This document shows, in pieces, positions 48,401 through 59,562 of a stretch of 64,000 bases of DNA; within the stretch, counting starts at the first letter, position 1, and each line of letters opens with the position of its first letter. The stretch is from Halisarca cf. caerulea (taxonomy: Eukaryota; Porifera; Demospongiae; Chondrillida; Halisarcidae). The notes beneath the pieces are model-generated. The model searched no databases. It was not told the DNA's origin and saw only the letters and a program-made list of their open reading frames with translations. The position numbers and the translations under genes were made by a program. Location of the stretch: positions 5,245,618 to 5,309,617 of the forward strand of contig CAUJGJ010000444.1 in assembly GCA_963170055.1 (NCBI GenBank), in the 5' to 3' direction.

Positions 48401-48406
48401 TTTATT
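48401..48406 (-). terminator. Candidate poly(A) signal of the mosaic SRCR/EGF gene
   Basis: AATAAA on the minus strand, about 172 nt past the stop codon at 48578. The flanking region is AT-rich and other partial signals exist. Confidence 0.4.
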
Positions 48407-48577
48407 ATAATAATATTATATAGCATTATATAATAATAATGCATTATATATGTGACGTAAATATTGAAGACGACAGTAAATATAATTAGTTCATTTGATT
48501 TCGGTACATAATCATTTTGATTTTACAAATGTTGCAAAGCACTACTAGTCTTGAGTAAAATGCAAAGGAAATTAGCC

Positions 48578-51500
48578 CTATGATTGTTCCCTTAATGTCA
48601 GCGAGTACTTGAAATCTGTAGCAAAAACACTGTCAACAACATAGTCTAAATAATCTCCCTCGAGTAGCCCTTTTCCTTGATAACCAGGTGTCTGTGGACG
48701 CCAGCACCGACTGTTGTGGTGCACCTCTGGCTTGGGGTCCTCTAGGATGACTGGAATTGGAGAACGACTTGGAAGGACAAGCTGTCTCTTCTCCTTGTCT
48801 ACCTTGGCCCCCTTGTTGAAGAACTGACCTGGAAATTAAACAGAGTTAAAATCAAAATTACTACAACTATTTTCTTTACTATGATCGTGACAAATTTACG
48901 CCAGTGTGTCCAAATAATTACTGTATGCAAACATACTACCTGAGTGTGTTGAAGCTATATGCAGGTGGGCCGGTGATTAGAACACAAAAATGGCTGCTCA
49001 TTCAGTACAGAAATTAGTCCTTTTGTGTATGGACATCAAACAGAATTACTACTAGCTTGCTGGAGAACTACTGATTACTGCATGAAAAAGACCCATGTGG
49101 AAGCAAGAAAAGTGCTTGCGTGGTTATTTGGTTGTGAATGGGCACAGCAGCTTCCACTATCTAACAACAGGGGAACTTTTTATTCCCTCAATATTTTATG
49201 CTATTAACATTACAAACATCCAAGATGCAAAAAATAACATCTGGAGTTAAATTAAATGAATGTTTTGTATTTAGATTAAATATTTTGTAACTAAATTGGT
49301 AATCTAGGGCATTTCAGCCCTCTTAAACAAACCATTGGTGACAATACTTACAGAAAATTGCTTCTTCGACGAATCACATCAGAAACTGTATAGTGTACTG
49401 TAGTCTACTCACCAAGAATGCCATGTGATGAATGACTCAAGCTGCTCACATCAGACCACACTATATCAAGATTGTCATGATTGAAGAACACCTTGAATTT
49501 CAGCTCATTTCCAATTGATACGAAAACCTGTATTGGTCAAGAACAAAGAATAAAGGTAGACTTTTTTGGTCTGAAATATTTCATGTAGCTAAACTCACAG
49601 AAGACGCCCAGTTGTAAGTAACATTTCCAGAGAAAACTTGTAGTTTGTCTCCTTTGAGAACAACACTGGATACCCTTTTTGCATCCAGCACACCATATCC
49701 CGACACATAGATGGACTTGTCCTTATAGTTAAAGTGGATTTTCAACACAGAAGCAGAGCGAGCTTTAGTGTGATAAAGCACACCTTAAGAAAACAGGTAC
49801 CATGGTCTTGTATATGGGTGAATAATATGATACCCAAAAAATATCAATACATACCAATCTCTCCAATGACAGTAGACCAGTCCTTAAGTCTTGGTGGGGC
49901 ATTGACAAAGACAGCATTGATGACTATGATTTCACTGGTGACAAGGTTGAAAGCAAATCCTGGTTCTCCTTGCAGTGAGAAACACAAGTTGGAATTGTCA
50001 GGAAGGTTCACAAGAAAGTGAGGGTCTCCTCCAGCACCATTTCACACTTTAGGTATAACAAAATCATAAACTTACTGAAAAATTGCCAAAAAGAAGAAAA
50101 TCACAGTGTCTTACATTCACACATATTTGGACCGGTACAAACTTCCACATTTGTACAAGAAGGACTGCACGTGACTGCATAGGAATTGAAGATACCATTG
50201 GTTGAATGAGTGAGGCACACAAGCACAACAATATACATCTCACAACATACATAATTTCAGATTTAAATTCAAGCCTACGCCTAAGCGTTCACTTTCCCAT
50301 CCATGTCATGTCAATTGATCAAGTGTGTGGGGAGCAGCAATAATCATTAAAAAAATAGTATCAACTACAACTGAGAATCCTTCTAAGGAAATTATTAGGG
50401 TACTACAGAATCAATAATAATTACATCCACGCTGAAATTATTTAAAGTTGACAAATAGTCTAATGGTTCATCCGAGATTGTACAAAATAGCCTGTTTCTT
50501 GGCAATACACACCCAGATACTACAAGAAGGAATAAAGTGGTCTTAAGTGCATGCTGGTTGAACCATACAGAAGAATACGCAGCTCACATGTTTCACAATG
50601 ATCTCCACTCCAACCATCTCCACACTGACACACGTTAGGGCTTGAACAGGTACCACCATTTATACAGGCAGGGGTGCACACAGCTGGATGGATAAGAAGC
50701 ATACATACGTATATTCAGATTTCAGTTGAAGCCTGTACACACCCAAAGATGCAGCTTAAGCAATTACATCAAGGTCTACATACATACACCTGTTCTATGT
50801 CAGTCTAAACAAGAGATTCGAGTTTAAAGAATCTTTTACCACCTATGGCCAAGGAAACTCAAATTCCTTGGAAATTGCCATTATTGACAAACACTAACAC
50901 CTTCAATATATAAAGGAAGGGATGGAGGGAGAGAGATACATCCAAAATCTTAGTCTTACCTGTTTTGCAATGATCTCCACTCCAACCATCTCCACACTGA
51001 CACACGTTAGGGCTTGTACAGGTACCATCATTCATACAGACAGGAGTGCACACAGCTGGAGGGGTTGCAATATGTGTTAGTGAAATTCAAGCCTGCATGC
51101 ATACACTACAGCACACACAAGTGATACAACACTACCTGTACAACCATCACATGTAAACAATGGATCAATACAAGTACTTGGACTCATATCCGCGTCTGAA
51201 TTCAACTGGTGAGGGGGTCTTACATGTTTGACAATGATCTCCACTCCAACCATCTCCACACTGACACACGTTAGGGCTTGTACAGTTACCACCATTCATA
51301 CAGGCAGGGGTGCACACAGCTGGATGGATAAGAAGCATACATATATTCAGATTTCAGTTGAAGCCAGCACACCCAAAGATGCAGTTAGGGAAGGAGGGAG
51401 GGAAGGAGAGAGACAGAGACCTAAATCTTAGTCTTACGTGTTTCACAATGATCTCCACTCCAACCATCTCCACACTGACACACGTTAGGGCTTGTACAGT

Positions 51501-54500
51501 TACCACCATTCATACAGGCAGGGGTGCACACAGCTGGATGGATAAGAAGCATACATATATTCAGATTTCAATTCAACCCTGCACACACCCAAAAATGCAG
51601 TTTAAGCCAGCAGAGATCACTCAGCATGGGCTGCACAATGACCTGATGGAGATCTAACTACACAGAGAATACAACCACACTCCTTTATATACGTGGATTG
51701 GGATGCACACAGCTGATGGTTTGAAACATGAATTGCATGAATTCCCATCCCTATATCTTGGTCACAAGGTCATACAATCACGTATATTACACCAGTCATT
51801 CATCACTATGTGTTCAACAATGACCTACAAACACCATAGTGTATAGAGCAATACAAATACGTAAACTATATATTACATCCAGGTCTGCATAAGTACATCT
51901 GTTGTATGTTGATCTAAACAAGCGATTTAAGTTAAAAAACATCACTAACTACCTAGTCCCTGGAAACTCGAATTGCTTGGAACATGCCAATATTGATGAA
52001 ACTAACAGATTCAAGAACTCTGTTCATAAACACTCCTTGCAGGTGAAACAAGGAGCAGACAAGTGAATTTTATTGAAATATGACCAGAAGATTGAGTACT
52101 ACCTTAGCGTCTACCATGTTGTTGAGATATACATAGAGAGAGTGGGAGGGAGAGAGGGATACAAACCATTCAAGTCTTACGTGTTTGACAATGATCTCCA
52201 CTCCAACCATCTCCACACTGACACACGTTAGGGCTTGTACAGTTACCATCATTCATACAGGCAGGAGTGCACACAGCTGGAGGGGTTGCAATATGTGTTA
52301 GTGAAATTCAAGCCTGCATGCATGCACTACAGCACACACAAATGATACAACACTACCTGTACAACCATCACATGTAAACAATGGATCAATACAAATACTT
52401 GGACTCATATCCACGTCTGAATTCAACTGGTGAGGGGGTCTTACATGTTTGACAATGATCTCCACTCCAACCATCTCCACACTGACACACGTTAGGGTTT
52501 GTACAGGTACCACCATTCATACAGGCAGGGGTGCACACAGCTGGATGGATAAGAAGCATACATATATTCAGATTTCAGTTGAAGCCAGCACACCCAAAGA
52601 TGCAGTTAGGGAAGGAGAGAGACAGAGACCTAAATCTTAGTCTTATGTGTTTCACAATGATCTCCACTCCAACCATCTCCACACTGACACACGTTAGGGC
52701 TTGTACAGGTACCACCATTCATACAGACAGGAGTGCACACAGCTGGATGGATAAGAAGTATACATATATTCAGATTTCAATTCAACCCTGCACACACCCA
52801 AAGATGCAGTTTAAGCCTGTAGAGATCACTCAGCATGGGCTGCACAATGACCTGATGGAGATCTAACTACACAGACAAAACCACACAGAGAATACAACCA
52901 CATTCCTTTATATACGTAGTTATGGATGCACACAGCTGATGGGTTGAAACATGAATTGCATGAAATCCCAACCCTGTATCTTGCTGTTATTTGGGCATAT
53001 ACGAATGTCGAATCCGCGTTTAGTGACATTTTCTGTCACATGATGACCATTACAAGAGTTTGTGGCCAGTTTTGAGTGTGAGAACACTGTGTTTTTGTTC
53101 AGTTACTGAGATCTTTGCCAAGACGAGTACTATTGAGTCCTACTTCAGTTAATGCAACAGCAATTTTGATGAATGTTTGTGCCTAAATATTGCAGCTTGC
53201 TCCAAGCGTCAACGTTAGTGTCTCACTAAATCATTGTTTGATCGTATGGGGAAAGGAACCAAAAGAGGTGGCCACTGTTCGATTCAAATTTTACAATTCT
53301 AAGAACAATAACCAGGAGCTACAAAAACTTCCTATATAGATACAGATATAGATAATAGAGTATCTATATTATATAGACATTGCTCCGGGCATTACGGACA
53401 CTTCCCATGAAAGTATAAACCTTGCATAAACTTGCATAAACTTTCTCACCCAAAAAGTTTGTGCAAGAACAGTTGTCCAATCATCATTTGATCCTTTATT
53501 CTAACACTACTTATGTGTGTGCAACAAACACACACACATGGATGGAAACACACTCACTTGAGCAGACAACACCAGCATCTTCAGCATGAACACAGTTGCT
53601 AATCTTCCATCCATTGTGTGGGCAGTACTGTAACCGATCTTCCTCTCCAGTACAGTGAAAATTGTCGAGGAGAATAGGACCAGTTCCTTGGCCATATCGT
53701 GCATAACGTACAGCTTCCAGTGCTAATGCAAACCCAAGCTGTCTGCGTACAACTGTGGCATCATTGATGTCCCACTCATCGTCACACACTATCCCCCACA
53801 CTCCATTGTACAGCACTTCCACGCGACCACTGGTTTGAGAGTCATCACTAGAACCTCCAACCAAACGCAACTTGATGTAGTCTGCAAGTACAAGCAAATC
53901 TCCATAATGAACCAACTCAGGAGAAATGAATGGAAAATTACTAATTTGTGATATTTAATACCACCCTGAGGGTAGGAACAAAATGTTTTGGGGTCTAATT
54001 TGTTGGTCCAACTGTTGTAGTGTGATACTCACCTCTAGATGTAGCTGAAACATAAATACCATCTTTGTAGAATTTACCTTTTCTGTGATACAATTTCTCA
54101 CTAGATGGTAATACTTACTGACCATAACGATTCATGGACATAACAATATGTACACAACTTAGTGCAGCGCACCCCAACACGCAGTTAAAGCACGCTCTAC
54201 ATAGTGTACACATCCCCCCCCCTACAGTGCACTCATTCCCCACGCAGTGCACTCATCCCCCCTTCCACGCGACCACTGGTTTGAGAGCCATCACTAGAAT
54301 CTCCAACCAAATGCAACTTGATGTTGTCTGCAAGTACAGGCAAATCTCCACAATGAACCAACTCAGGAGAAATGAATGGAAAATTACTACATCATGATAT
54401 TCAATATCATCCTGACGGTATAGGAACAAAATGTTTTGAGGTCTAATTCGTTATTAGTGTGGTTCATTGTGGGGTGGTCCAACTGTTGTAGTGTAATACT

Positions 54501-56278
54501 CACCTCTAGATGTAGTTGAAACATAAATACCATGTTTGTAGAACTAAGTTAACCCTTTAGTCATGTGTCATACAGTCCATAAGAATTAATGGTCATCTTA
54601 TTAGCACTATGACACAACACCATGTACACAAATACACACCATGTACACAACTACATGTTCACCCCACACAGTGCCCGCATGCCCACACAGTGCCCACACA
54701 GTGCACACACACACACACCACATAGGGGCGCATTAATCCTCATTTAAACGTGTTTAGTAGGAAAACATGGGGGAGTGCAAACAGAATTACAACAGGGCTC
54801 AACATTATCAGCTTCTACATATTATAGAAATAACAGGCCTACTACTTTTACACATAAATACACAAAAGTAAAATTCATTAAAATTACTATTAATATTAAT
54901 TTTGCATACAACTCTTATTTCATCGAGGGCCATGACATCCATCAAACTTGCTGAAACATTTCGAATGCTGTCAATCAACGCATTTAATCTATTTATTTGC
55001 TTAATAGTACTTATCAATAGTGATTCTCTGACAATTCTCTCAAATTTACCACCGAGTAACTAAGCGGGCAAACAAAGCTTCACATCGATGACATCACATA
55101 CAACATACATGAATATCCTGATGTTTCCCACTACAACCATAATAGTATGTTATTGCATGCATGCATGCTCTTTACTAACAGCATGCATGAAATACACAAG
55201 TAACTAGCAAGACTTGACAGTCATAACTGTCAGTGAGTAGTTAATGATGAAACTGCAAGGAAATGGAGTCAGGTTGAGCTGGTTGCACGTTTCAAGGAAA
55301 TACGGAGGGTAGCAATGGCAGAGCGAATTGTGAATTTTCCAACCCTTTACCCTATTACGCGTAAGTTCATGAGTATCGCTATACGAGTGGATCAAAGCAA
55401 TAGACGGTCACTACGGACAGAAATAACCCTGTGCGTTAAATCTGGTACATATTATACTTAGTCAGAAGACTAAGCCGCTAGGAATAATGGAGAAAGAGGA
55501 TAGTCTTCGATCCTAAATTGACAACTCACTCCACTGACAGCTCTCTCCGAAGTATCCCTCCGGGCAGTTACACACGCCATTAACACTAGTCTCGCGTAGC
55601 CCAGACCGCTAACCTCGCCTCCATTTTTATATGCTGACGTCACTGGTCGGCGACCGGTGACGTCAGCATATAAAAAAATGGAGGCGAGGTTAGCGGTCTG
55701 GGCTACGCGAGACTACATCAACACAAGTTCCCCTGACACAGTAGTCTCGGAACCAGACCCACCACGCTCTGTGACGTATACGTACCTTTGCGGCGTACGA
55801 TACGTCACAGAACGTGGTGGGTCTGGTTCCAAGACTACTGACACAGCTGGGCTCACAAATTGTCCCCCGCTTTAGGCGGTAAGGGCAGAATGCGTGAGTC
55901 TCGTCATTCTCGTTCGCACAATCGGCAATTCTGTTGCACATGGCCTCCAATGGGACGATCAAGTTACCGTTGTCACCGCAAGAGAAAAGATAGTCCAAGG
56001 GTTTGTCTCCAGCTTCAAGATAAAAAAAAAAAACAACGGGATCCAATTGATGATGAATTTGAAGCACAATATGGGAAAAAATGTCACTCACTTAATATAC
56101 AAGGTCCACGAGGATAAATAGTGTCGCTGTCTTCTCCATTTGCGCATCCCGGAGATTCCTCACAGAACGTCGCTCTGGAGATGTAGCCTCCTTGTGGACA
56201 CGCTAAATCCTTCAGGATAAAAGCACCATCGCATAGAGTAACTGCTAGTATGGTGGCAGTCCACAGCAAGCGTAACAT
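48578..56278 (-). CDS. Secreted mosaic protein: LDLa-like, EGF, SRCR, EGF array, ITIH C-terminal domain
   Basis: Exons on the minus strand, high to low: 56092-56278 (signal peptide [19 protein letters not shown], then a Cys-poor LDLa-like unit), 55530-56012 (LDLa plus EGF, carrying two MITEs), 54033-54044 (candidate microexon), 53558-53881 (SRCR), EGF exons 52647-52742, 52445-52540, 52181-52276, 51438-51533, 51224-51319, 50960-51055, 50588-50683, 60-nt linkers 52357-52416 and 51136-51195, 50115-50174 (truncated EGF), 49855-50025, 49599-49783, 49413-49527, 48578-48828. Discounting the MITEs, the sum is 2337 nt, divisible by 3 (778 aa). The SRCR exon has [17 protein letters not shown] and [16 protein letters not shown]. 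The last four exons carry [23 protein letters not shown] and CWRP...[10 protein letters not shown], as in the C-terminal region of inter-alpha-trypsin inhibitor heavy chains. Probably a matrix or defence-type scavenger protein (inference). The 5' edge of the 49855 exon is uncertain. Confidence 0.8.
50950..52975. repeat. 1.22-kb tandem duplication inside the EGF array
   Basis: 50950-51750 and 52170-52975 are near-identical at a 1220-bp offset, introns included (for example AGGGGTTGCAATATGTGTTA at 51061 and 52281). The unit contains EGF, a 60-nt linker exon, and two more EGF exons. Corresponding pairs: 50960/52181, 51136/52357, 51224/52445, 51438/52647. Exon sizes (96 and 60 nt, phase 1-1) let the array grow or shrink without frameshift. 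Confidence 0.9.
54033..54044 (-). other. Candidate 12-nt microexon of the mosaic gene
   Basis: On the minus strand TTTATGTTTCAG precedes CTACATCTAGAG and GTGAGTATC follows. Phase 1-1, so inclusion adds four residues between the first EGF and SRCR without a frameshift. In the duplicated copy (54504-54515) the acceptor CAG is CAA. Confidence 0.45.
54258..54545. repeat. Partial duplicate of the SRCR exon 5' end and upstream intron
   Basis: Matches 53818-54060 with small indels (CCACTGGTTTGAGAG, ACCAACTCAGGAGAAATGAA). Only the first ~60 bp of the SRCR exon are included, so it cannot encode a domain. It sits 5' of the functional SRCR exon in transcription order. Confidence 0.8.
54550..55500. other. 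Intronic DNA without recognised features
   Basis: Within the large intron between exon 2 and the microexon. AT-rich, a few short CA runs; no exon or repeat family recognised. Confidence 0.5.
55587..55715. mobile_element. 129-bp foldback MITE inside a coding exon, 9-bp target duplication
   Basis: Termini TAGTCTCGCGTAGCCCAGAC and inverse, with ~62-bp arms nearly perfect around a short loop. Flanks are CATTAACAC (55578-55586) and CATCAACAC (55716-55724), 8 of 9 identical. A 9-bp duplication fits Mutator-like elements. Read in the gene's frame it gives an early TAA. Its arms match the longer element at 47537-48018. Confidence 0.88.
55742..55837. mobile_element. 96-bp foldback MITE inside the same coding exon, perfect 9-bp target duplication
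   Basis: Termini TAGTCTCGGAACCAGACCCA and, inverted, TAGTCTTGGAACCAGACCCA, with ~42-bp arms. CTGACACAG is present on both sides (55733-55741 and 55838-55846). In the gene's frame the element plus duplication is 105 nt with no stop. It shares only the TAGTCT(C/T) terminus and general design with the neighbouring 129-bp MITE. Confidence 0.88.
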
Positions 56279-56281
56279 TTT

Positions 56282-57250
56282 GACGGGCCAGTGGTGGCGG
56301 TTGAAGAACGTGCAAGTTTTTCTTGGCCACAAAACTTCAACTAGCGTACTCACGTATATGCTCAAAATGTTGATATACATGTATTTCGCAAAACTCCCTT
56401 ATATCTGCCCGAATAGGTATTATCTATGTTTTTTTAAATAGCCCACATGCATTTCCATGAATTGATCATTGGCGGCATGGTGGAAAAGCATCTGGCCAAT
56501 CAGAATGCATCCAAGTAGCTTAGCAAAGTTACCTAGCAATGAACCACTCTCATAAGGTCATTGGCTGACTATAATATTGTGCTGACTGAACTATGACATT
56601 GTAACCATAGTGAGAAATACATTAGTTGTTTGGGATGAACCCTAACACACAACTGTGTTTTATGCATTCAGTCAATCAATGTACTGTTGACAGGCCTTTC
56701 TTCTCAGTCTGTGTTGAAATAACTGTTTCTGGAAACCCTGTAAACAGCCTGCATTGACAAAGTGCTACCAGTTGTTATAATTTTAATTCTGATTCTTTTT
56801 CTGCCTATGTCAAAGCAAATTAAATATCGTTTACACTCATACAGTCGATTAACACAGTCACTCTTCTTTGTACATTCAATTTCAATTTATGCAATCTTTG
56901 CCAAGCAAGATTGGGTCTGAGCTATATATTCGCCAGACTAGTCAAATGAGGGCTTAACGTGTAGGTAGAGACATAAAGTTTTGAGGATTACCATTTTGAA
57001 AGATATGCTTTATTCGCGAAGAAGCTAGACTGGTTTTCCTAACCCCTAAAGCGAAGGCTTTGGGCGCAACATGCTTCTAACACGATTATTTATTATTATT
57101 ATCATTATTATTATTATCCTTATATTATTAAAACAAAATTAATAATAATTATCATTATAACTATAATATTATTATGACAAAAGATGGTAGGGGTCCAATA
57201 GAAAAGAAATACGGGTGAATATAATATTATATTGTACGAAGGTGAATTAA
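56282..57250. other. Upstream flank of the mosaic gene, no gene
   Basis: Contains an inverted fragment of repeat family B at 56930-57075 (complement of the GGTTAGGAAAACCATACGAG region at 16566) and AT-rich (TTA)n sequence at 57085-57180. No clear promoter motif was identified for the gene starting at 56278. Confidence 0.5.
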
Positions 57251-57257
57251 TGATAAT

Positions 57258-57352
57258 CAATTACCATTACAAGAACACAAACAGAACAACAATTACTATT
57301 GCAAGTACACAAAAACCAACAATTACCATTACAAGTACACAAACAGAACAAC
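57258..57352. repeat. ~31-bp tandem repeat, three copies
   Basis: CAATTACCATTACAAG...ACAAACAGAACAA-type units at about 57258, 57290 and 57320. They lie just past the stop of the retrotransposon remnant, so may be its 3' UTR. Confidence 0.75.
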
Positions 57353-57357
57353 AATTA

Positions 57358-58580
57358 CTAATCACAAACATATAAGTCACATGGGTCACTAGAACCTAGG
57401 ACAGAGGCAGCATTTCCACGCTGGATGGCTACAGCGATCCTCTGGAGTAAAAAGGCCCGAGACATGGGATCAGAAGTAGCCACGATGAGCCGTTGACCAA
57501 GGTCTTGTATGAAAGCTTTGGTCTCCATTCCAAATGCCCCCAATGTCTCCACTGCCACTGGTGTGAAGAGATGGGTGGATTCTAGATGGGAGTACTTGGC
57601 ATGCTTTCTGCTCTCAGCATCATTAGCCACAGCCCCACCATCCCTGGTTGCTAGGGCTTGGTGAGATTGGGCCAAGGTGTCAGGGCAAGTAGCGTCCCAA
57701 ACTAGGATCTTGCCCCGCTTCCATGGGATGATGGTGGCTCCATCTGGACGTTTGCCATCTGATCTATACAGGCCAGAGGGTTCCAGGTGAGAGGGGATCT
57801 TTAGGGATGTGAGTGACCTCTTGATGACGTCGTTGACCGCAGCATGTCGCGAGTGGCGTCCCCTGCTAAAGCGACAGCTTAAGCCATGAGTGCCAAGCCT
57901 GTCGACCTCCTGGTGGCATTGAGTGCATGGGTGTGGGTCGCAAAGGGGGAGCCCTAGCCGAAGGCCCAGGGCAATGCGGATGACTTCATTGTCCATACGC
58001 AAACCCAAGCAGGTGACCAGGGGAGCATCCAGCCAGGCTCCCGATTCCTTACAGGCAGCTGAGAGTAATCTAGCTCTAGATGAAGCATCTGGGGCTGATT
58101 GCAGTAGATACTTATAGGTAGCTTTTACCTTGGGTAGGTCCCAGGATTTCTGGAGTGCAGCCATGGAACCAGTTGGCCGGGGTTCTTCGTGATCATTGCC
58201 CCAGATAGCTAGTGCAGATTCCATGAGATCAGAAGAGACCAGAGGGCAACCTGTAGGCAGAATACAGCAGGCAAGGTCGGAGCATCCCGCAGCTGAGGCC
58301 AAAAAGGCAGAAGGTGCCAGCTGAGATGCTCTTCGTATACCTGTGCCCCCGTTTTTGGTTGGTAGGGTTGCTTGAAGCCAGGAATTGTCTTGCTCTAAGT
58401 GAACATTAACAATGTCACTGAGCAGACGCTTCAAGAGGTCATCATAGGTTGAGATATGTCAGGACAAGAAGCAGGGAGCTGTCCGGAGTAAGAACATAAT
58501 CTTGGGGATAGATAGAGAATGCTTAAGGAGGAAAAATCCTTCATGTGCTGGAAGGTTCCGCACCCGTTCACCCAAGTTAT
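57358..58580 (-). pseudogene. 5'-truncated non-LTR retrotransposon: RT thumb plus restriction-like endonuclease domain
   Basis: An uninterrupted 358-codon frame runs from 58434 to the stop at 57358. The same frame continues upstream to about 58580, through one TGA at 58459-58461, as ...GERVRNLPAHEGFFLLKHSL..., typical of the region after the RT core. Motifs of the R2/NeSL/HERO-type restriction-like endonuclease follow in order: a zinc-knuckle-like C..C.H..C (CTQCHQEVDRLGTHGLSC), GRHSRHAAVNDV, KRPDG, then VWDAT. This arrangement (CCHC, RHxxxN, RPD, D) identifies an early-branching, site-specific-type LINE lineage. The RT catalytic core is missing. The 5' side stops at a (TTA)n tract near 58582. 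The frame is well preserved, suggesting recent insertion. Inactive as it stands. Confidence 0.75.
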
Positions 58581-59085
58581 TATTATTATCATTATTATTA
58601 TTATGAGAAAATGATGATGAGTAAATAAAATACTATTGATATTATTATTATGGTACAATGATTTAAATATGCGTGGAAATTAAAAGTGAATGTCGTGTGA
58701 GGCCAAAGAAACAATTGACCAATGATGGCTACAATAATATACAGAAAATGAGGTACACATAATACTTAAACATTATTATTATAAAGCTTTACAACCACTT
58801 AGTCTTAGAGTGATGGTGCATGAGCAATGTGATATTATTAGATGGTACATAAGTTGAGATTAATTTAAAGTGCTAAAATGGTTGAGGGTCCAACATCACA
58901 AATGGATGTGGCCTGGCTATACATTGCACGAGACAGAAGACAACAGCAAAACAATTAAGAACAAAAATGTAAACATCAAAAGAATGGCTAAGACAGATAA
59001 ATATGTTACAGAAAATTAAAGCTTAATGCATATGACAATTATAGAGCAAGGACAAAGAAAATGAAAAGTACCGGTGTTGTTTAGA

Positions 59086-59361
59086 TTAAAGTGAGTGATA
59101 ATTTAAAAGTGATTCCACAAGAAAGAATAAATTTGGCATTTGATAGCAGGGTATGAGTGGCTCAATAAAAGGCAGTGAATTCCATATACGTACTACACGA
59201 TTGAAATAAAAGTGCCTTGCGGTAAATGTGCGCCTGTACTTATATTGTAATTTGTTGGCAGCTGCTGAACGAGTGGTAGTGCTTAAGAATGAGACATGCT
59301 CAAATACATTCAGATTATCACTGCTGTCAACATTCTTCATGCACTTGATCAAAAAATACAT
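59086..59361 (-). pseudogene. C-terminal fragment of a second LINE reverse transcriptase
   Basis: Frame on the minus strand with RSAAANKLQYKYRRT, HFYFNRVVRIWNSLPFIEP: the R..R..F..R....WN.LP signature at the C terminus of many CR1/jockey-like LINE ORF2 proteins. It starts after a (TTA)-rich unrecognised region (58590-59080) and has no RT core. Confidence 0.65.
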
Positions 59362-59534
59362 ATTCTATACAACTTAACTACAGACTTCGCTCTAAACCTT
59401 CGTCGCGCCTCTCTAAAGATTCATCGCAAATTCTAATTGTTCGTTGGCAAAAACGACATATGCCATTCCCATTCTAATACCATTGAATGACGAAAAATTG
59501 TGTGCACAAGGTGTGATGAATTTTTAGAGAGAAT

Positions 59535-59562
59535 ACGGTATATATATATAAATATGTATATA

